Source of the DNA: QWHO01 sp039809865
GTDB taxonomy: Bacteria; Vulcanimicrobiota; Xenobia; Xenobiales; QWHO01
Assembly: GCA_039809865.1 (NCBI GenBank)
Contig: JBDHVW010000031.1
Location: 1 to 64,000 of the forward strand
Direction of reading: 5' to 3'
DNA: 64,000 bases
The notes below the pieces were generated by a model. The model was given only the letters and a program-made list of their open reading frames with translations, was not told where the DNA came from and did no database searches. Made by a program: the position numbers and the translations under genes. This document shows positions 1-8,580 of the stretch, piece after piece; the first letter of the stretch is position 1, and the number at the start of each line of letters is the position of its first letter.

Positions 1-754
1 TCTCCACCGTGGGCGGGTCGCCGGGGCGCTGCTTGCGGTAGATCTCCACCAGGGCTTCCTCGGTGGTCGAGAACTGGTCCTTGGTCAGGGTCGGCTCGAG
101 CAGGGGCTCGTAGTCGAATAAGGCGCGAATCTCGTCGTGGGTCGAGAAGCCCAGGGCGCGGATCAGCACCGTGGCGGGCACCTTACGGGCCTTGTCGATG
201 CTGACGAAGATGATGTTGTTGGCATCGGTCTGGAACTCGAGCCAGGCGCCGCGGTTCGGGATGACGGTGGCGCCGAAGGTGCGCTTGTCGGTGACGTCCA
301 GCGAATCCGTGTAGTAGATACCGGGCGAGCGGACCAGCTGGCTGACGATGACGCGCTCGGCGCCATTGATGACGAACGTTCCCTTTTCGGTCATGGCAGG
401 GAAGTCGCCCATGAAGATCTCCTGCTCTTTGACCTCCTTGATCTCACCGCCCTCTTTGGTAATCAGGCGGACCCGCACTTTGAGCGGACGGGCGTAGGTG
501 GCATCGCGGTCGCGGCACTCATCGGTGGAATACGTGGGCGCGTCCAGCGAGTTGTCCAGGAACTCCAAGATCAGGTTCCCGGTAAAGTCTTCGATCGGCG
601 AAATGTCCTCGAACGTTTCCTTGATCCCCTCTTTGAGAAACAGGTCGTACGAAGTCCGCTGCAGCTCGATCAAATTGGGGAGATCCAGCACATTGGGGAT
701 GTTCTGAAACGACACGCGGCCGTTCTCCGGATTTTGCGCGCGGAGCGTGGACAT
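1..754 (-). CDS. rpoB: RNA polymerase beta subunit, N-terminal part (cut by window edge)
   Basis: The first 251 codons of the beta subunit of RNA polymerase; the gene continues beyond the left edge. The translated segment carries family-typical stretches such as EIFMGDFPAMT, INGAERVIVSQL and RSPGIYY, which belong to the N-terminal beta lobe. The ATG at 754 is preceded by GGGAGGAAG (763-771, 8-base spacing), so the start is well supported. The next gene upstream is a Crp/Fnr regulator, not rplL, so rpoB appears to head its own transcription unit from the promoter at 917-946, with a leader of roughly 150 bases. Confidence 0.97.
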   Translation of the reverse strand, partial: MSTLRAQNPENGRVSFQNIPNVLDLPNLIELQRTSYDLFLKEGIKETFEDISPIEDFTGNLILEFLDNSLDAPTYSTDECRDRDATYARPLKVRVRLITKEGGEIKEVKEQEIFMGDFPAMTEKGTFVINGAERVIVSQLVRSPGIYYTDSLDVTDKRTFGATVIPNRGAWLEFQTDANNIIFVSIDKARKVPATVLIRALGFSTHDEIRALFDYEPLLEPTLTKDQFSTTEEALVEIYRKQRPGDPPTVE

Positions 755-916
755 GGAGTGGGCTTCCTCCCTGGGTTTATGGCTATAAATAACAAAAAGC
801 CAGGCGAGCCTTACGAGAGGCGGCGCCTAACTCTTCTTGGACCTTTAGTTGTCGCGACGGTTAGTGGTCAAAACTTCCTGGATCCCTCTACGCCAGCATT
901 TCAGACGTAGGAGGCG

Positions 917-946
917 ATAATAACAAAGGACCCCAGAACACGTCAA
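917..946 (-). promoter_or_regulatory. Sigma-70-type promoter for rpoB
   Basis: Read on the minus strand, TTGACG (941-946) and TATTAT (917-922) are separated by 18 bases, close to the housekeeping consensus. It sits about 160 bases upstream of the rpoB start in a 319-base gap (755-1073) that holds no gene on either strand. I saw no clear terminator for the regulator gene that ends at 1074. Confidence 0.7.
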
Positions 947-1073
947 TACCCCAGCCCATGGTTTTTTTCAACCTGAGCCAGGGTACCTTGTGTCGGAATC
1001 AGTTGTGGTATCATTCTACCAAATTTGGCGACGATCGTCAAGACCGGGGAAGTTCCCGGCGGCTTCGCGGCGG

Positions 1074-1805
1074 TTAGCTGAAGCTGGGGAAGTTGGCGCG
1101 GACGGCCAGCTCGCGGGGATCGAGGATGCTGATCTTGTGGCGGTTGATCGAGATGAGCTCGTGCTCTTTCATCTCGTTGAGAATCTTGGTAGCCGTCTCG
1201 CGCGTGGTGCCGACGAGATTGGCGAACTCCTGGTGGGTCAGGGCCTGCTCGATGACCAGGTGGCCCTCGGCCGTCTTCTGGCCCATGTCCTCGGCCAGCG
1301 AGAGCAGCTTGCGGGCCACGCGCGTATACGCATCCATGAAGGCCAGCGAGGCGATGTCGTCGGTCAAGATGCGCAGGCGCCGCGTAAGATGGCGCAGGAT
1401 CGGCACCGAGATGCCGGGATAGGTCTCCAGCATGCGGTAGAAGTCGGCCTTGGAGATGACCAGGAACGTGGTGTTCTCGAGGGCCACCACGGTCGCGCTG
1501 CGCGGCACGTCGTCGAGCAGCGCCAACTCGCCCAGGAACTGGTAGGGCTGCAAGATGGTGAGGGTCAGCTCCTTGCCCTCGGAGTTCATGAGCTCGACCT
1601 TGACGCTGCCCTCGATCAGGATCAAGAACTCGTCGCCCGGATCTCCCTGTTGAAAAATGACCGTGGTTTTGGGGTGCCTTTTCCGGTGGACGATGCCCAC
1701 GAGGTGACGCAGGTCGTCATCCTCCAAACCCGCGAACAACGGCACTTTCCGCAGCAGGTCGAGGACCTGCTCGGGAGTGGAATCACGGGAGTCTTTCAAG
1801 CTCAT
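1074..1805 (-). CDS. Crp/Fnr family transcriptional regulator
   Basis: A 243-residue protein of standard Crp length. Residues about 20-140 form a cyclic-nucleotide-binding beta-roll, with a phosphate-binding-cassette-like stretch FLGELALLDDVPRSATV. The C-terminal third holds a winged helix-turn-helix with the recognition region THQEFANLVGTTRETATKIL. No Fnr-type N-terminal cysteines are present, so an Fe-S redox sensor is unlikely and a cNMP or other small ligand is more plausible. It faces away from the HD-GYP gene at 1999, so the two share a divergent intergenic region of 193 bases. Target genes cannot be read from the sequence. Confidence 0.92.
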   Translation of the reverse strand: MSLKDSRDSTPEQVLDLLRKVPLFAGLEDDDLRHLVGIVHRKRHPKTTVIFQQGDPGDEFLILIEGSVKVELMNSEGKELTLTILQPYQFLGELALLDDVPRSATVVALENTTFLVISKADFYRMLETYPGISVPILRHLTRRLRILTDDIASLAFMDAYTRVARKLLSLAEDMGQKTAEGHLVIEQALTHQEFANLVGTTRETATKILNEMKEHELISINRHKISILDPRELAVRANFPSFS

Positions 1806-1998
1806 CGCAGCTCACTTGGCCAGACCTTTGCAGGAACCCTTCCCCGGCCCAGGAATCAACAAAGGGTTAAAGGTTATGGGCCTCGCAACTCGTAACCTGC
1901 GACTCCCAACCCGGTACAAACATTTGTCTCATTGCTCGCTAGGGGGCAGCGTGCTAATCTTGAAGCGGATTTGATCCGCTCCCAGGAGGGGTGGACGA

Positions 1999-4218
1999 AT
2001 GACAGGGGGCGCTGACGCGACCCAGGGGAATGAGAGCTTGGATCTGAACCTAAATCTGAAGCCCCTGGAAAAATTCCAACAGACATTGAGCCTGGCTACA
2101 GGCTTGTCGCTCACCGTTTGCTCGCCGTCGGCTCAGCTGGTCGCTCATTACTCGCATCCCGGCGACCTGATCCACCCCCGCCTGCTGGACAATCGGTCCA
2201 TCTTCAAGCAGATGATCACCAGCTCCAACGGCGTCTTCCGCGTGGCCGAGGGCCCGGGCCGCCTGCAGTTCCTCATCCAGCCGGTGCTCCACGAAGGCCG
2301 CGTCCTGGCTTACGTCATGGGTGGTCCGGTGTGGGAGGTTCCCCCTTCGGCCACCCAGCGAGAGGAGCTGTGCGCCATTCTCAGCATGAGCGAGCCGGAG
2401 TTCAAGGAAGCGCTCCTCAAGCACCCCGCCCCGGTGCCGCTCGACGTGGCTCGCGGTCGCGACATGATCATCTCGCTGGCCGAGCTGACCGCCCAGATCT
2501 TCCAGGATCAGCTGCGCCAGAGCCGCAGCCTCTCCACGCTGGCCGCCCTCTACGAGGTGGGCACCGCCATCAGCTCCACCCTGCAGCTCGAAGAGGTGCT
2601 GCGCAAAGTGCTCGACCACGCGATCTCGCTGCTCGAGGCCGAGAACGGCAGCCTGATGCTGCTCGACGAGGTGCGCAGCGAGCTCAAGATGCTGGTGGCC
2701 CAGGGGCTCGACGAGCAGATTGTGACCACCACCCGAGTCAACCTGGGCGAGGGCATCAGCGGCTGGGTGGCCCAGGAAGGCCGTCCCCGCCTGCTCAAGA
2801 AGGGCATCCGCGATACCGACACGCGCTTCGAGCGCCCCTCCAACGAGATCGAGTCGGCCATGTGCGTGCCGTTGATCGTCAAGGACCGCTGCATCGGCGT
2901 GCTCAACCTGAGCGGCCGCAAGGGCGGCGAAGACTTCTCCGAGCAAGACCTCAAGGTGCTCACCATCCTGGCCAGCCACGCCGCTTCGGCCATCGACAAC
3001 GCCCAGCTCTACGAGCAGGTGAAGCGTCAGGTGAGCGAGCTCAAAGCGCTGCACGATGTCGGTAAGGCGCTCAACTCGAGCCTCGAGCTCGAGAAGATCC
3101 TGCCACAGGTGCTGCACCACGCGACCGATCTGCTCGAGGCGCGCGCGGCCAGCGTGATGCTGCTCGACGAGCAGACCCAGGAGCTTTCCATCCGCATCGC
3201 CCACGGGCTGCCCGACGACGTCGTACGGCGCACCCGCGTGAAGCTGGGCGAGCGCATCGCCGGGCGCGTGGCCCAGGAGGGCAAACCGGTGCTCCTCCCC
3301 CACGGCCGGCACGATTCCGACGACCTGACGCCCAGCGGTCGCTCCTCGCCCGACCTGGCCAGCGCCCTCTGCGTGCCGCTCATCACCCAGGACAAGGTGG
3401 TCGGTGTGCTCAACGTGCGCGGCAAGCGTGACGGCTCCGACTTCAACCAGCAAGACCTGGAGCTGGCCAGCCGGCTGGCGGCCGTGGCGGCCGTCTCGAT
3501 CTCCAACGCCGAGCTGCACGACGAGCTGCAGAACCTGTTCGTGAACTCCATCAAGGCGCTGGCCAACTCGATCGACGCGCGCGACCCGTACACCCGCGGC
3601 CATTCCGAGCGCGTGACCGAGTACTCGGTGATGATCGCCGAAGGCATGGGGCTCTCCCCCGACGACGTGGAGAACATCCGCTACGCGGGCCTGCTGCACG
3701 ATATCGGCAAGATCCGCATCCGCGACCACATTTTGAACAAGCCCGGTCGCCTGACCGACGAAGAATTCGCCGAGATGAAGCGCCATCCCGAGTATGGGGT
3801 GGAGATCATGCAGCCTGTGCGCGCTTTCCACAAGGTTTTCCCGGGCATTCTGCACCACCACGAGATGTGGAGCGGCAAAGGTTATCCCAAGGGCCTGGCC
3901 GGCGAGGAGATCCCGCTGCAGGGGCGCATTCTGTGCGTGGCCGACAGCTTCGACGCCATGACCAGCGACCGGCCTTACCGCAAGGGCATGCCGATCGAGC
4001 AAGCCGTCGAGGAGCTGCGCAAGAACATGGGCGTGCAGTTCGATCCCGAGGCGGTGCGCATCTTCCTGCGCCTGATCGACGTGGGCAAGGTGAGCGAAAT
4101 CTTCGAGCGCAAGGCTGGCGCCAACCTGCTGCCGGCGCGGCCCCGCCGGGCCAAGCTGCACCCGGGAGGCCAGGTGGACAGCTCGGCCGTGGTCGGCATC
4201 CCCGGACGCACCTACTGA
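1999..4218 (+). CDS. PocR-GAF-GAF-HD-GYP cyclic-di-GMP phosphodiesterase
   Basis: A 739-residue signalling protein. Residues about 15-165 resemble a PocR-type sensory domain, about 185-335 and 350-500 are two GAF domains with near-identical openings (L-ALYEVG and L-ALHDVG), and about 515-700 are an HD-GYP domain. The metal site is intact (LLHDIGKIR and HHHEMWSGKGYPKGL, including the GYP motif), so c-di-GMP hydrolysis is expected. There are no membrane segments, so it should sense intracellular ligands. AGGAGGGG (1983-1990) precedes the ATG with good spacing. The next gene starts 61 bases downstream, probably in the same operon. Confidence 0.93.
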   Translation: MTGGADATQGNESLDLNLNLKPLEKFQQTLSLATGLSLTVCSPSAQLVAHYSHPGDLIHPRLLDNRSIFKQMITSSNGVFRVAEGPGRLQFLIQPVLHEGRVLAYVMGGPVWEVPPSATQREELCAILSMSEPEFKEALLKHPAPVPLDVARGRDMIISLAELTAQIFQDQLRQSRSLSTLAALYEVGTAISSTLQLEEVLRKVLDHAISLLEAENGSLMLLDEVRSELKMLVAQGLDEQIVTTTRVNLGEGISGWVAQEGRPRLLKKGIRDTDTRFERPSNEIESAMCVPLIVKDRCIGVLNLSGRKGGEDFSEQDLKVLTILASHAASAIDNAQLYEQVKRQVSELKALHDVGKALNSSLELEKILPQVLHHATDLLEARAASVMLLDEQTQELSIRIAHGLPDDVVRRTRVKLGERIAGRVAQEGKPVLLPHGRHDSDDLTPSGRSSPDLASALCVPLITQDKVVGVLNVRGKRDGSDFNQQDLELASRLAAVAAVSISNAELHDELQNLFVNSIKALANSIDARDPYTRGHSERVTEYSVMIAEGMGLSPDDVENIRYAGLLHDIGKIRIRDHILNKPGRLTDEEFAEMKRHPEYGVEIMQPVRAFHKVFPGILHHHEMWSGKGYPKGLAGEEIPLQGRILCVADSFDAMTSDRPYRKGMPIEQAVEELRKNMGVQFDPEAVRIFLRLIDVGKVSEIFERKAGANLLPARPRRAKLHPGGQVDSSAVVGIPGRTY

Positions 4219-4279
4219 ACCTCTTGCCGCCGCCCGAAGGGGTCCTCCAGTCGTGGGTGGAATGACCTGAATTCAAGCT

Positions 4280-5524
4280 ATGGCTACACCCAAGCGCCGC
4301 TCGCTCATCACGCTGTCCACCGAGCACCTGCCCACCGGCTGGGTCGCTTCGGGCGCAGGACTCATGATGGCCACGGCCGAGAAGCTCGACGAGCTACTCA
4401 AGACCAGCAAGCCGATGGCCGTGCGCCTGAACAGCCCCTTCTCGCTGCGTGACGCCGAGGTCGAGCAGATCAAGAGCCTGGCCGGAGAGCTTCGGGCCAA
4501 CAGCGATCTTACCGTGTTCGTAGCCGGTGGAGGCATCGCGCTGGCCGCGCGGGCCCTGTATGAAACGCTGCGGGCCCCGCTGGACGAAGGTTTTCCGGTG
4601 CTCTTTGCGGGCGCCGATCTCGACTCCACCTCGCTCAGTGAGCTGGTTGGCTCCATCGGCAACCGCAAGCTCAGCGTCATCCTGGCCTGTCAGGGACCGC
4701 TCTCGGCCGAGACCACGACCGTCATCGCGTTGCTGCGCGAGGCCGTGCGCAAGCGCCACGGTGAGGCCGAGGCGCAGCGGCGGGTGGCCGTGGTGGCCGA
4801 CGGCGATTGCGCCGACCTCATCCAACTGGCCGGCCAGGAAGGCTATCGCCTGCTGGCAATGACCCCAGGACTGGGCGGACGCTGCGGCATGTTCACGGCC
4901 GCGGGCCTGATGCCGCTGGCGCTGACCGGGGTCGACGTGCTCCAGGTCGCCGAGGGCGCCCGCTCGCAGGTCCGCGGCATGGAGACGCGCTCGCTGGACG
5001 AAAACCCCGCCCTGGCCTACGCCTCGGCCCGCTTCTCGGCGGTGGCCCAGGGTCGCAAGACCGAGATCCTGTGGACCGAGGGCTCGCGCTGGGACGCCCT
5101 GGCCGACGTGTGGCGCTACATCTTCTCCAGCGGCCAGCTCTTTCCGGTGAAGGCCGCCCTGAACGCCGAGCGCTGGATGCTGGAGCCGTGGCAGCGCAAC
5201 CACCGCGACCAGACGTTCAACACGGCCCTGACGCTGGAGCTGAGCAAGAGCGAGATGGAGGTGCCCGAGGTGCCGGGCTGGCCCAGCGGCCAGGGCGTGG
5301 CGGGACAGAAGCTGGCCGAGCTCTTGCCCACCCTGCGCGACCAGGCTTTGAAAGCTTCCGCTCCCGACGGCCACCTGGCCGTGGGGCTGCCGCGCCTGGA
5401 CGCGTTTCACCTGGGAGCGCTGTTCGCGTTCTTCCAGCGCGCCGCCGCCCTGGGCGAGCTGGCGGCCGACAGCGCCGCCTTCGACGAGCATCCGCTCAGC
5501 CTCAAGCAGGGAGCCCTGCGTTGA
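4280..5524 (+). CDS. Glucose-6-phosphate isomerase-like SIS-domain protein, probably catalytically altered
   Basis: A 414-residue protein whose landmarks follow phosphoglucose isomerase (Pgi) in order: AGGGIALAARAL where Pgi has GIGGSxLG, a segment aligned with the SGTT region (ACQGPLSAETTTVIALLREAV), GLGGRCGMFTAAGLMPLALTGVD matching the GGRxS-xxxxGLxP signature, NPALAYASARF, and a C-terminal dimerisation-like helix region (LPRLDAFHLGALFAFFQRA). The catalytic ESNGK-type Glu motif and the GxHxxxQ His motif are not recognisable, and the SGTT box is lost. It is therefore likely a Pgi paralogue with lost or changed activity. It lies between an HD-GYP protein and a small unknown, which suggests a regulatory role. 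Family call good, function unknown. Confidence 0.7.
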   Translation: MATPKRRSLITLSTEHLPTGWVASGAGLMMATAEKLDELLKTSKPMAVRLNSPFSLRDAEVEQIKSLAGELRANSDLTVFVAGGGIALAARALYETLRAPLDEGFPVLFAGADLDSTSLSELVGSIGNRKLSVILACQGPLSAETTTVIALLREAVRKRHGEAEAQRRVAVVADGDCADLIQLAGQEGYRLLAMTPGLGGRCGMFTAAGLMPLALTGVDVLQVAEGARSQVRGMETRSLDENPALAYASARFSAVAQGRKTEILWTEGSRWDALADVWRYIFSSGQLFPVKAALNAERWMLEPWQRNHRDQTFNTALTLELSKSEMEVPEVPGWPSGQGVAGQKLAELLPTLRDQALKASAPDGHLAVGLPRLDAFHLGALFAFFQRAAALGELAADSAAFDEHPLSLKQGALR

Positions 5525-5529
5525 CCTCC

Positions 5530-5874
5530 ATGATCGTATCCATAAGCGACTCGCAGAACCACGAGGTGGCGCGGGTGCTGGTGGAGAGAGGCGAGGTCCG
5601 CGTCGAGGGGGAGTTTCCCGGAGGGCTCACGGGGGAAGACCTGCGGGCTCTGGGGTTCGTCCACTACGAGACGGACGAGCGGGGCGAGCTGCTGACCCGG
5701 GTGAAAGAAGTGGCCCCCGACGAATCGCTCGAGTATGTGCGCGCCCTGATGGACGCGCTGCCCCCGGGTTTCCACATCAGCAACGTCAGCTCGGCCAAGG
5801 TCAACGCCGAGCGACTGGCCAAGCGCGAGCGCTTCGAGGCCGAGCTGACCATGATGGACGAAGAGGAGTCCTGA
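5530..5874 (+). CDS. Conserved-looking small protein of unknown function
   Basis: About 114 residues, acidic, no signal peptide or membrane segment, not recognised. It follows the Pgi-like gene without a gap. A TTG at 5521 would overlap that gene's stop (TTGA), while the ATG at 5530 gives the start MIVSISDSQNH. Either is possible and I prefer the ATG. The predicted fold is mixed alpha/beta with an acidic C-terminal helix ending DEEES. Translation is probably coupled to the upstream gene, so the two may act together. Confidence 0.7.
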   Translation: MIVSISDSQNHEVARVLVERGEVRVEGEFPGGLTGEDLRALGFVHYETDERGELLTRVKEVAPDESLEYVRALMDALPPGFHISNVSSAKVNAERLAKRERFEAELTMMDEEES

Positions 5875-5913
5875 CGGCAGGAACAACCTGCCGCCGGCTG
5901 CGACAAGACCAGG

Positions 5914-6429
5914 ATGAAGACCATGCTCGCGATCGCTTTGCTCCTGGTTGCAATGGCGCAGGCCTGTCCGGCCCGGGGCCCGCAGTTCATCTCGGTGGCG
6001 ACCGACGCGGAAGGGGGGTTCGAAGCCGCCCGCCCGGCTCTTCAGGTGCTGGTCATTGGCAAGCCTGACGGGAGTGCCGTCGTGCTCACCAGGACCCGCG
6101 ACGGAGTCGTCAAACGCGGCGTTCTGAAGAGTTTCGACGCCCTGGCCGGCAAACTGAGCGGTGTGTTCGCGCTGCCCCAGGAGAAAGAGCACGGCATGTC
6201 CGACGCTTACGGGCTGGAGCGCTCCTTCCACGTTCACCTCAAAGATCGGTGCTGGGAGCACGACCCTCCCGGAGGGTGCGTTCGCGACGAGCCCAAGATC
6301 TCTCCCACCGCGGCCGAGAAGGCCAGCTTCGCTAAGCTGACCGGCATTGTCACCGGACTCACCTCGGTGGCCACCACCTCGTCCAATGAGGACGCCTGGA
6401 GCAAGGCCCTCAAGTCGATCGGCGGCTAG
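5914..6429 (+). CDS. Exported protein of unknown function
   Basis: A 171-residue protein with a typical signal peptide (MKTMLAIALLLVAMAQA, then C-P-A-R-G). The Cys right after AQA could be a lipobox cysteine, but the preceding residues fit a lipobox poorly, so secretion by signal peptidase I is as likely. Two further Cys (WEHDPPGGC region) could form a disulfide outside the cytoplasm. It is not recognised. It is the last gene of the plus-strand run that starts at 1999, separated by 39 bases from the previous gene. Confidence 0.7.
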   Translation: MKTMLAIALLLVAMAQACPARGPQFISVATDAEGGFEAARPALQVLVIGKPDGSAVVLTRTRDGVVKRGVLKSFDALAGKLSGVFALPQEKEHGMSDAYGLERSFHVHLKDRCWEHDPPGGCVRDEPKISPTAAEKASFAKLTGIVTGLTSVATTSSNEDAWSKALKSIGG

Positions 6430-6503
6430 ACCGGGGAAACCTGGCGCTCCTGGTTTTTTACTCTCCATGACCTGGATCATCGCGCACGGCGGGCGACCCG
6501 CCG

Positions 6504-6509
6504 TATGCT
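6504..6509 (+). promoter_or_regulatory. TANNNT -10 element for a leaderless tryptophanase transcript
   Basis: TATGCT ends 7 bases before the ATG at 6517. It is directly preceded by a GC-rich inverted repeat (CGGCGGG-CGA-CCCGCCG, 6487-6503). No Shine-Dalgarno sequence is present. The same geometry recurs at several other genes in this window, which supports the start at 6517 rather than 6505. Confidence 0.5.
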
Positions 6510-6516
6510 GCCTGTC

Positions 6517-7899
6517 ATGAGCTGGGACTACCGCACCATCATCGAGCCTTTCCGGATCCGCGCCGTGGAGCCGATCCCGATTCTGGACCGGCGCGCCCGC
6601 GAGCGGGCCCTGACCCGCGCCGAGCACAACCTGTTCGGCTTGCGCGCCGAGGAGGTCACCATCGATCTCCTGACCGACTCGGGCACGGGGGCCATGAGCG
6701 CCGAGCAGTGGAGTGCCCTGATGCTGGGCGACGAGACCTACGCGGGAAGTCGGTCCTTCCGCCGCCTGGAGGCCGTCGTACACAAGCTGACCGGCTTCCC
6801 CTTCGTCTTCCCGGTTCACCAGGGGCGCGCCGCCGAGCGGATCCTGGCCCGCACCGTGCTGGCTCCCGGCAAGCTGGTGCTGAACAACACCCACTTCGAC
6901 ACCACCCGGGCCAACGTCGAGCAGGCGGGCGCCGTGGCCGTCGACTTGCCCGACACCGGCGAATCCTATCATTTCAAAGGCAACATGGACCTGGGGGGGC
7001 TCGAGGCGACCCTGCAGAGGCGTCGTGAGGACGTGGCCCTGGTGATGGTCACGCTGACCAACAACGCCGTCGGCGGCCAACCGGTCAGCATGGCCAACCT
7101 CGAGGCCGTCAGCGCCCTGGCCCGCCGTTACGAGGTGCCGTTCTTCCTCGACGCCGCCCGCTTCGCCGAGAACGCCTGGTTCATCCACGTCCGCGAGCAC
7201 GGCTACGACCGCTGGACCCTCCCCGACATCGCCCGCCGCATGTTCGAGCTGGCCGACGGATGCACGGTTTCGGCCAAGAAGGACGGGATCGTCCATATCG
7301 GAGGGCTGCTCTGCACCCGCCTGCCCGAATGGGCCGAGAAGTTCCGCTGCGAGCTGATCCTGGGCGAGGGCTACCCCACCTACGGAGGCCTGGCCGGTCG
7401 CGATCTCGAGGCCATGGCCGTGGGTCTCGAGGAGTCGCTGGATGAGGACTACCTCCGTTACCGCGTGCGCAGCATAGCCTACTTCGCCGAGGGCCTGGAG
7501 CGCGCGGGAATCCCCGTCATTACGCCTCCGGGTGGCCACGCCGTCTTCGCCGACGCCGGCCGGCTGTTGAGCCACCTCTCCCCCGATCAGTTTCCCGGAC
7601 AGGCCCTGGGCGCCGCCTTCTACCTGGAAGGGGGCGTACGCGGCGTCGAGGTTGGCTCGCTGATGTTCCCCGGAGCGCGCCTGGAGCTGCTGCGCCTGGC
7701 GGTGCCCCGGCGCGTCTACACGCAGGCCCATATCGACTACGTGATCGAGGTGGCCGAGCGCGTGGCGGCTCGAGCCCCCAGTCTGGCTGGCTACCGGATC
7801 GTGCGCGAGCCTCCCTTCCTGCGGCATTTCAGCGCGGCCCTGGAGCCGCAAGCCGCGGCCGCGGGCAGAAGCACCCCGGCCGCGACGATGCCCGGTTGA
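6517..7899 (+). CDS. tnaA: Tryptophanase (L-tryptophan indole-lyase)
   Basis: A PLP-dependent beta-eliminating lyase splitting tryptophan to indole, pyruvate and ammonia. The 460-residue protein follows the TnaA/tyrosine phenol-lyase family throughout: DLLTDSGTGAMS, DETYAGSRSF, THFDTTR, DAARFAENAWFI, and the PLP-lysine box SAKKDG (Lys255). The C-terminal LRHFSAAL keeps the His that tryptophanase has where tyrosine phenol-lyase has Phe (LRFF), so I prefer tryptophanase. The start is the ATG at 6517, placed 7 bases after a TATGCT element; an in-frame ATG at 6505 overlaps that element. No tnaC leader or tnaB permease is adjacent, so classical tna control is not seen. Confidence 0.88.
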   Translation: MSWDYRTIIEPFRIRAVEPIPILDRRARERALTRAEHNLFGLRAEEVTIDLLTDSGTGAMSAEQWSALMLGDETYAGSRSFRRLEAVVHKLTGFPFVFPVHQGRAAERILARTVLAPGKLVLNNTHFDTTRANVEQAGAVAVDLPDTGESYHFKGNMDLGGLEATLQRRREDVALVMVTLTNNAVGGQPVSMANLEAVSALARRYEVPFFLDAARFAENAWFIHVREHGYDRWTLPDIARRMFELADGCTVSAKKDGIVHIGGLLCTRLPEWAEKFRCELILGEGYPTYGGLAGRDLEAMAVGLEESLDEDYLRYRVRSIAYFAEGLERAGIPVITPPGGHAVFADAGRLLSHLSPDQFPGQALGAAFYLEGGVRGVEVGSLMFPGARLELLRLAVPRRVYTQAHIDYVIEVAERVAARAPSLAGYRIVREPPFLRHFSAALEPQAAAAGRSTPAATMPG

Positions 7900-7989
7900 G
7901 GCGGTCTTCCAGGAGCCGCCTCTTCCCAAGCGGACCCAACGGGACATCGAGCTCACCAGGGCCGAGCAGAGACGTTGCACGAGCTGGGC

Positions 7990-8580
7990 TCAGTTGCGAG
8001 GCTTGACCGAGGCTTCCAGGCCGACCTTCTCGAGGGCGGTCGATCCGGGCCGGGCCTGTTCTCCGGCCACGCGCAGGCGCACCACTCCACCGCGGTCCTC
8101 TGGCTCGAAGGCGACGATATGGTTGGCCAGCTCGCGCCCGCCCACCTTGTAGTAGCCCAGAGGTTGCCCCTCGAAGCTCTCGAGCGGGACCGGGTCAAGC
8201 GTCGGCGTGATCAGGGGCACGTCCCGGCGGAAGACGGCTCGGGCCACGCTGTCGTAGTAGTAGACGGTGTAGCCCTGCCAGATCAGCCTGCCCTGGCCCG
8301 GGTCGAAGATCGCCTGACCCGTGAGGAGGTCGGTGGCCCGAGGAAAGGACACGACCTGGGCCACCGGGTCGACGCTGACAGCGCTGGCCCGGCTGGCCTG
8401 CCCATCCTCCGTAAAGCGCGCCAGCGTCAACTGGATTTTTTGCAAGAGGTCGACCTGTGTTTCGGTCTTGACCCAGGCGCGCGCCCCCATGGCATAGACC
8501 AGCACCGTGGCGGTCAGGAGCAGACCTGCCAGCACCGAGGTCACCAGAATCTCGCTCAAAGTGAAGCCTCTACGGCACAA
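7990..8580 (-). CDS. Pseudopilin with type IV prepilin leader
   Basis: A 196-residue protein opening with a class III prepilin signal, RRG then FTLSEILV (cleavage after G, Glu at +5), followed by a hydrophobic helix. This is the substrate type for prepilin peptidase and the protein is exported through a type II secretion or type IV pilus machine. The rest is a variable globular pilin domain. The start appears to be TTG at 8580, overlapping the stop (8570-8572) of the upstream PilX-like gene, so translation is coupled. No assembly ATPase or platform gene is in the window. Confidence 0.85.
   Translation of the reverse strand: MCRRGFTLSEILVTSVLAGLLLTATVLVYAMGARAWVKTETQVDLLQKIQLTLARFTEDGQASRASAVSVDPVAQVVSFPRATDLLTGQAIFDPGQGRLIWQGYTVYYYDSVARAVFRRDVPLITPTLDPVPLESFEGQPLGYYKVGGRELANHIVAFEPEDRGGVVRLRVAGEQARPGSTALEKVGLEASVKPRN

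Noticed and set aside
2050..4161. 703-residue open frame on the minus strand
   Set aside because: It is the exact antisense of the HD-GYP gene; its long His/Leu/Gln-rich sequence is typical of high-GC antisense frames and no domain is recognisable.
6430..6475. Possible terminator after the 5914 gene (AAACC...GGTTTTTT)
   Set aside because: Only a 5-bp AT-rich stem with a 10-base loop; too weak to call.
5407..7980. 857-residue minus-strand open frame
   Set aside because: It runs antisense through four plus-strand genes including tryptophanase; no protein family signal.
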